Below are positions 61,331 to 64,000 of a DNA stretch of 64,000 nucleotides, in pieces. Source of the DNA: Cellulomonas sp. Leaf334 (GTDB lineage: Bacteria; Actinomycetota; Actinomycetes; Actinomycetales; Cellulomonadaceae); the NCBI RefSeq assembly GCF_001424195.1, contig NZ_LMOO01000001.1, positions 2,181,447 to 2,245,446 on the forward strand, given 5' to 3'. How positions within the stretch are numbered: position 1 is the stretch's first letter; every line of letters begins with the position of its first letter. Below the pieces are notes generated by a model. The model did not search any database. It was not told the DNA's origin and saw nothing but the letters and a program-made list of their open reading frames with translations. The position numbers and the translations under genes were made by a program.

Positions 61331-61725
61331 GACGTCGTCAGCGCGTCGTCGCCGTCGACGGGGAGGCCGTCGACGAACCGCACGGTGCGTCGGATCTCGA
61401 CGGACTCGCCGTTGAGCACGAGCGCGGACACCGCCTCGGTCAGCGCCTCCAGCGTGGTGCGGGCGACCAGGTAGAACCCGGCCACCTGCTCGGCCGTCTC
61501 GGCGTACGGCCCGTCGGTGACGACGACGCCCGCGCGCCCGTCGGACCGCAGCGACCGCGCGCGGTCGGCCACACCGAGCGCCCGGGTGGTGACGATCTCC
61601 CACCCCTGGTCGGCGCAGTGCTGCTGGAAGGCGCTGTGGGCGGCGTGGGCGCGCTCGCGCTCCTCGTCGGTCAGCGCGGCGTCACGCGCGTCGTCGCGGT
61701 AGAGCACGACGGTGAACTCGGCCAT
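61327..61725 (-). CDS. YciI-related (DGPF family) protein
   Basis: A 132-residue ferredoxin-like fold protein. It has DEERERAHAAHSAFQQHCADQGWEIVTTRAL, VVVTDGPYAETAEQVAGFYLVARTTLEALTEAV with the DGPYAE motif, and VEIRRTV. Proteins of this group are the usual partners and targets of ECF42 sigma factors, with unknown chemistry. ATG 61725 follows AGGAGCTGAC. An ECF42-type promoter lies 50 bp upstream. Confidence 0.85.
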   Translation of the reverse strand: MAEFTVVLYRDDARDAALTDEERERAHAAHSAFQQHCADQGWEIVTTRALGVADRARSLRSDGRAGVVVTDGPYAETAEQVAGFYLVARTTLEALTEAVSALVLNGESVEIRRTVRFVDGLPVDGDDALTTS

Positions 61726-61745
61726 GTCAGCTCCTGCTGGTCGGA

Positions 61746-61801
61746 GGACGCCTGGTGCGTCCCGCTGCCCCGATGACGTGCGGGCCGGGCGGTGATCGAC
61801 A
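61746..61801 (-). promoter_or_regulatory. ECF42-type promoter and leader hairpin, copy 1 (YciI pair)
   Basis: On the minus strand TGTCGA (61796-61801), 17 bp, CGTC (61775-61778) is followed by ATCGGGGCAGC and the hairpin GGACGC-ACCAG-GCGTCC (61746-61762). Apart from a few changes it is the same as copy 2 before the sigma gene. It should drive both YciI-like genes under the ECF42 factor. Confidence 0.72.
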
Positions 61802-61812
61802 GTTCCCGGGAG

Positions 61813-61890
61813 TCAGCCTGCGTCGTCCCCGGGGTCCTGCTCGCTGCAGTAGCCGGCGATGGGGACGCGCGTCGGGCCGTGGACGTCGGG
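61813..61890 (-). pseudogene. Remnant of a third immunity-like gene
   Basis: Immediately after the stop of the intact gene, 26 codons read DVHGPTRVPIAGYCSEQDPG and then end in TGA. They match the stretch DVEGPDWEPKRLPIPGYYSEQDPG of the intact protein with a few residues deleted. This is a broken C-proximal piece left by duplication or recombination. It ends 11 bp before ECF42 promoter copy 1. Confidence 0.75.
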
Positions 61891-62811
61891 TCAGCCTGCG
61901 TAGGCGTGGAGGACCTTGGCGAAGAGGCCGGGTTCGTGCTGGTCGGCGAGGCGTTCGACGGCGGAGTGGACCAGGCCGGCGCGCCAGAGGCCGTTCTCGT
62001 CGAGACGTTTGACGAACGGGTGTCCGACGAAGGGGTCGGTGCCGGGCTCGCCGGGTCGCAGGATCCACCGTCCTGGTGCCTGCTGCAGGAGGACCGCACC
62101 GAGGTAGCTGGCGTACCGGGCGACCACCTCGGCTCCGTCGGCGGACCGGACGTCGATGGTCGCGGCGGTCAGGTCGAGCTGGGAGAGGCGTTCGAGGACG
62201 GTCAGGGACTGGGGGCTGAGGTCGAGCTGGGTGCCGTGCTCACCGGCGTGGGTGCGCAGGGCGGCGATGCGTTCGTCGACCCGCGCGGCCCAGGCGTCGC
62301 GTTCGGGGGTGTCCCCGGGGTCCTGCTCGCTGTAGTAGCCGGGGATGGGCAGGCGCTTGGGCTCCCAGTCCGGCCCTTCGACGTCCCGACGACGCTGCAC
62401 CTGGCGCAGCTGGCCGTCGTAGACCTTGGCGAGCTCGTGTCCGGTGCGGCGCTTGAGCAGGACGCCCAGGAAGTTGGCGGGTGCGATCGGGAACCCGTCG
62501 ATGGTGTCGGGCCGGATCACGGGTTGACCGCGGAACGCGACGTCGGGCCGGTTGTCCAGGTACCAGCCGCCACCGGCGATCCGCAGGTAGGCCTCACCGA
62601 TGTACCGCATCGCGCCGTCGATCCAGTCGGAGTCGCCGTCGTTCTGGAAGGACTCACGGTCGGGCCAGCGCTCGAGCATGTACTGCTCGAGCTCTTCGAG
62701 CGACTCGCGGGTGAAGCCCTTGGTCCAGCTGGTCGGCATGAGGAAGTCCTCGAACCGCGCCAGCCGGGGGTCCATGGCCTCCAGCCAGTTCTGGAACTGC
62801 TCGTCCCTCAC
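61891..62811 (-). CDS. Probable immunity protein of the adjacent polymorphic toxin
   Basis: A 306-residue cytoplasmic-looking protein from GTG 62811, preceded by GGGAGG. The N-terminal part (MDPRLARFEDFLMPTSWT, YMLERWPDRESFQNDGDSDW, YIGEAYLRIAGGGWYLDN) is shared with the short paralogue at 60567. The C-terminal half (LTVLERLSQLDLTAATIDVRSADGAEVV, FVGHPFVKRLDENGL) is unique. It lies 41 bp downstream of a nuclease-type toxin gene, which is the standard position of an immunity gene. The immunity assignment is inference from position. Confidence 0.65.
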   Translation of the reverse strand: MRDEQFQNWLEAMDPRLARFEDFLMPTSWTKGFTRESLEELEQYMLERWPDRESFQNDGDSDWIDGAMRYIGEAYLRIAGGGWYLDNRPDVAFRGQPVIRPDTIDGFPIAPANFLGVLLKRRTGHELAKVYDGQLRQVQRRRDVEGPDWEPKRLPIPGYYSEQDPGDTPERDAWAARVDERIAALRTHAGEHGTQLDLSPQSLTVLERLSQLDLTAATIDVRSADGAEVVARYASYLGAVLLQQAPGRWILRPGEPGTDPFVGHPFVKRLDENGLWRAGLVHSAVERLADQHEPGLFAKVLHAYAG

Positions 62812-62852
62812 AACGCCTCCCGTCGACCGGCGCTCTCGCGCCGTCAGGCAAA

Positions 62853-64000
62853 CTATCTGACCACGGCTTCGCTGTGGACCACCTTCCACTCGATGCCCGC
62901 GTCCTCGAGCTTGCGGATCGTCGCGGCGGAGGGCTGGCTGCCGAACACGTACTGGATCGTCCAACCGGAGTCGACGAGGGTCTGGTCCTTGGTCAGCTGC
63001 CCTGAGTCGATGGTGTTCCCGGACTTGATCTCGACACCGATCTGATCGTCGAGGTTGACGACGTCGTAGTTGCGGTCGACGCCGGTGACGTCCTCCACCG
63101 ACGCGTTCCGGGACCAGTCGTCGGCCGAGTACTCGTCGAGCTCGTAGACGACGTCCTCGAACGCATCCCCGCGCGGCTTGTTGCCCTGGTTGCGGATGTA
63201 CTGGTCCCGCCACTGCTCCCACGAGAGCCGGTTGGAGCCGTTCGTCTGGTACAGGTGCCAGCGCGCGAGCATGTGCTCCTCGGTGCCGGCCGGGTAGTCG
63301 GTGTGCGGCCCGAGCTCGTCCAGCTCCGTCGACGTCGGCTGGCTCCGGTCTCGGAACGCCGCGGCGGGGTTGCTGTACTCGAACACCACGGGGTCGTCGG
63401 CGGTCCCGGTGCCGCGCCAGGTGCGGTTGTCCTTGGGCTTGTTGTCGAGGAGCTCGTCGAGCTTCTTGCGCCACGACGCGGGCAGGTGCGTGAAGGTTTT
63501 CTGCAGGATCTTGCCGACGACGCCGACGCCGATCAGGGACGTGATGGCCAGGGCGAGCTCGAGGGTGCCTTGCTTGACGAGGTCCTGGCCGTCGATCTTG
63601 CCCTCGCCCCAGTCGGCGACGACGTCGAGGAAGTCTCCGACGGAGACCAGGGTGAAGCCGACGCCGAGGATCTTGAGCCCGAACGTGGCGCCGGCCAGGG
63701 CGCCGGCCGCGCCGGCGGGTACGGCTCCGACGCCGAACCCGAACACCGCCCCGATCGCGGCCCCGCCCATCGCGCCGATGATCGTCAGCGCGACGGTCAG
63801 GATCAGGCCGACGACGACCAGGACCCAGCCGACGACCCGGCACGCGGTGGCCAGGAACCGGAACAGCCCGACGTGCTCGCCGATCCAGTCGCGCAGGCCG
63901 GCGAGGTTCTCGTCGATCCAGCCGCCCAGGTCGGCAGTGGTGGACTCCCACCAGTCGCTGATCGCGGCGCCGGCGTCGGTGACCGAGTCCCAGGCGTCGG
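62853..64000 (-). CDS. Polymorphic toxin with C-terminal restriction-endonuclease-fold domain (partial)
   Basis: The minus strand is open from the right edge to TAG at 62853; the N-terminus lies outside the window. The visible 381 residues include hydrophobic segments (LATACRVVGWVLVVVGLILTVALTIIGAMGG, then a Gly/Ala-rich helix) and a soluble C-terminal domain. That domain has RGDAFEDVVYELDEYS, VDRNYDVVNLDDQIGVEIKSGN and VDSGWTIQYVFGSQPS. The E ... D ... ExK order is a PD-(D/E)XK nuclease active site. Such C-terminal domains behind membrane-rich or helical regions are typical of secreted contact-dependent toxins. The secretion route cannot be seen. Confidence 0.75.
   Translation of the reverse strand, partial: DAWDSVTDAGAAISDWWESTTADLGGWIDENLAGLRDWIGEHVGLFRFLATACRVVGWVLVVVGLILTVALTIIGAMGGAAIGAVFGFGVGAVPAGAAGALAGATFGLKILGVGFTLVSVGDFLDVVADWGEGKIDGQDLVKQGTLELALAITSLIGVGVVGKILQKTFTHLPASWRKKLDELLDNKPKDNRTWRGTGTADDPVVFEYSNPAAAFRDRSQPTSTELDELGPHTDYPAGTEEHMLARWHLYQTNGSNRLSWEQWRDQYIRNQGNKPRGDAFEDVVYELDEYSADDWSRNASVEDVTGVDRNYDVVNLDDQIGVEIKSGNTIDSGQLTKDQTLVDSGWTIQYVFGSQPSAATIRKLEDAGIEWKVVHSEAVVR

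Overview
This window looks like a chromosomal segment from a high-GC actinobacterium, very probably a Cellulomonas or close relative. The strongest taxonomic clue is an 823-residue GH94 cellobiose phosphorylase (17466-19937, minus strand) that matches the length, N-terminus and catalytic Asp490 I recall for Cellulomonas enzymes. It is followed by an aldose 1-epimerase. Supporting signs are GTG starts, many 4-bp start/stop overlaps, LAXTG and Tat signals, and ECF sigma factors of actinobacterial type. The species assignment is inference.

Layout. 1-3440 (minus): a transglutaminase-like gene running off the left edge and a fused circularly permuted ATP-grasp/Alpha-E protein. 3499-7193: an Asp23/Gls24 envelope module in two divergent arms, sigma factor plus Asp23-like gene on one side and six overlapping genes on the other, with a perfect CRP-type palindrome between them. 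7251-15750: small enzymes, a K+ channel, a Tat-exported protein bracketed by two related hairpin repeats, and a 1382-residue secreted subtilase with a seven-repeat FG-GAP region. 15943-21644: an alcohol dehydrogenase remnant, tRNA-Gly(CCC), the cellobiose phosphorylase operon with a CebR-like operator, and a secreted RTX-repeat protein. 21666-25673: small membrane protein, NarL-type two-component pair, dCTP deaminase and an unknown protein. 25712-28196: two unusual secreted repeat proteins, one a cysteine-free chaplin-like protein with a LAXTG sortase signal. 28284-38834: housekeeping and stress genes, an ECF sigma/membrane partner pair, two ABC exporters (one divergent from a MarR regulator), a ThrE-type exporter and an iron-regulated-looking siderophore-interacting flavoprotein. 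38831-49652: a membrane Fe-S oxidoreductase, a complete Mrp Na+/H+ antiporter operon (A/B fused, then C to G, every junction overlapping by 4 bp) and a phytoene-desaturase-like flavoprotein. 49751-53668: a TPP riboswitch controlling a thiamine ABC transporter. 53742-58812: a SRPBCC protein, two GNAT-related proteins, an Nramp metal transporter with a palindromic operator, and a DUF559 nuclease-like gene. 59069-64000 (minus): a mosaic of an ECF42-type sigma factor, two YciI/DGPF genes, and a polymorphic toxin with one intact, one short and one fragmentary copy of a presumed immunity gene.

The most novel-looking signals are: (1) three intergenic arrays of a 19-bp repeat sharing one architecture (inverted units, a 22-bp pivot, then direct units), two of which flank the DUF559 gene; (2) two matching TGTCGA-N17-CGTC promoters, each followed by the same GGACGC/GCGTCC hairpin, one before the YciI pair and one before the ECF42 sigma gene, whose start is reached through two overlapping mini-ORFs; (3) the paired secreted repeat proteins at 25773-28196.
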